Below, one piece after another: positions 63,886 through 64,000 of a stretch of DNA of 64,000 nucleotides. Within the stretch, counting starts at the first letter, position 1. Every line of letters starts with the position of its first letter. This stretch comes from Comamonadaceae bacterium PBBC2. Lineage in GTDB: Bacteria; Pseudomonadota; Gammaproteobacteria; Burkholderiales; Burkholderiaceae_C. The stretch spans positions 147,478 through 211,477 of the forward strand of contig NKIO01000001.1 in the NCBI GenBank assembly GCA_002255935.1, in the 5' to 3' direction. A program made the position numbers and the translations under genes. The notes under the pieces are model-generated. The model was not told the DNA's origin. It saw only the letters and a program-made list of their open reading frames with translations, and searched no databases.

Positions 63886-63931
63886 AACCTGCTGCAAGTT
63901 AGACTGGGAGCCGAGTTCAACGAATTTGTAG
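62726..63931 (+). CDS. IS4 family transposase, altered C-terminus
   Basis: This is a 401-residue DDE transposase. The catalytic Asp residues are in LLAVDGVVWSAPDTP and LTVFDRAYFS. The Glu lies in the IS4 signature YRQRWEIELGFREIKQ, which keeps the full Y-x2-R-x3-E-x6-K spacing. An N-terminal IS4-type domain (EHVVWLVIGLALFRNLPIWHVLRQLNL) is present. After PPVRMGFHATSIAIILF the last residues (AGEATKTCCKLDWEPSSTNL) look unrelated to the family. The protein is about 40 residues shorter than usual, so it is probably truncated by loss of the right end. Confidence 0.85.
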   Translation: MEFQTELSHTLNRVPSDLSNFSQLIDPSWIEQTLQAAGKASIRRRKLPAEHVVWLVIGLALFRNLPIWHVLRQLNLTLGDAAPCVHSAAIQGRQRLGDEPLKQLFGQLTQAWGAPHEATQAQLHGLALLAVDGVVWSAPDTPTNRAELGNCANQYGEGVWPQVRAVCLMDTSSHELLDAQIGGMTQGELTLANALRVPDRSLTVFDRAYFSAAFLLRWQSQGNERHWLMRAKDNLRHEVLSTHAPGDYSVRLPISPRARKLHPELPSYWDARLIEVELGGATRRFITSLDDPHRYPAQALAALYRQRWEIELGFREIKQSLQAGEFVLRSKQPDLVRQEVWGVLIAYTLLRRQMRLMARHIKVPPVRMGFHATSIAIILFPAGEATKTCCKLDWEPSSTNL

Positions 63932-63941
63932 AGGTCACCAA

Positions 63942-64000
63942 ATGGGTGAAGCAAAAAGACGTCAATTGGCTGCGCAAGCGCAAGCCATGGATGTCATGTT
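63942..64000 (+). CDS. Start of an unidentified gene, cut by the window edge
   Basis: An ATG at 63942 follows GAGGT at 7 bases and reads MGEAKRRQLAAQAQAMDVM to the edge. The MGEAKRR opening is one I have seen on small hypothetical proteins, but too little is visible to name it. Confidence 0.5.
   Translation, partial: MGEAKRRQLAAQAQAMDVM

Overview
The window looks like a chromosomal segment of a betaproteobacterium of the order Burkholderiales, probably family Comamonadaceae and close to Rhodoferax. This rests on gene order (rpsF-priB-rpsR-rplI-dnaB; surE-pcm-nlpD-rpoS; earP-efp; exbBD-lpxK-kdsB-adk), on EF-P carrying Arg32 next to the rhamnosyltransferase EarP, on the phasin and GC-rich codon use, and on the repeats. 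The genus is an inference from recall, not from a search. Most of the window is ordinary core genome; the accessory or unusual parts are small.

Layout. 1-8.5 kb: dnaB (runs off the left edge), the S6-PriB-S18-L9 operon, a fused sodium/solute symporter, PEP synthase (ppsA) and its divergent regulator ppsR. 8.5-10.7 kb: a small accessory island holding what looks like a lone integron-type gene cassette (a lipoprotein gene with an attC-like hairpin), a degenerate ahpF 3'-end copy, a VapBC-type toxin-antitoxin pair, and a short copy of the ppsR end. 10.7-13 kb: ahpC-ahpF with an internal terminator. 13-21.4 kb: an iron block with a DUF2325 operon, Fur boxes, bacterioferritin, Bfd, and a siderophore receptor-PiuC-TonB-ExbB-ExbD-HemP operon. 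21.4-30 kb: a TumE-like toxin-antitoxin pair with a large nested palindrome, then DUF1801, GGDEF, DUF1697, hydrolase, thioesterase, BON, Bax-inhibitor and rlmD genes. 30-33.5 kb: rpoS and its classical partners. 33.6-48.2 kb: quinone oxidoreductase, tRNA-His, ppiD, tRNA-Val, hupB, pgsA, uvrC, earP, efp, LOG, MFS, rmuC, a hydroxyacid dehydrogenase, a nitroreductase and a thioesterase. 48.3-62.6 kb: phasin, patatin lipoprotein, Fe-binding protein with a Fur box, clpA/clpS, icd, sodB, xseA, a second ExbB/ExbD pair, lpxK, kdsB (frame-disrupted) and adk. 62.65-63.9 kb: a truncated IS4-type element, followed by the start of another gene.

The most unusual structure is a family of about 60-70 bp palindromic repeats. 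I find ten copies in 64 kb, sharing the core TGCTCCCGCACTATCCACGG. Six lie between genes or at gene ends. Four lie inside reading frames (rpoS, rlmD, earP and a small ORF) without breaking them; three of these four are read in the same frame and encode a (D/E)(S/R)AGAA peptide. This resembles the protein-coding palindromic elements of Rickettsia in behaviour, not in sequence.

Other points worth checking are the integron-type cassette without an integrase, the ppsR/ahpF junction copies bracketing the toxin-antitoxin pair, and the three reading-frame breaks in kdsB, two of them in simple-sequence tracts.
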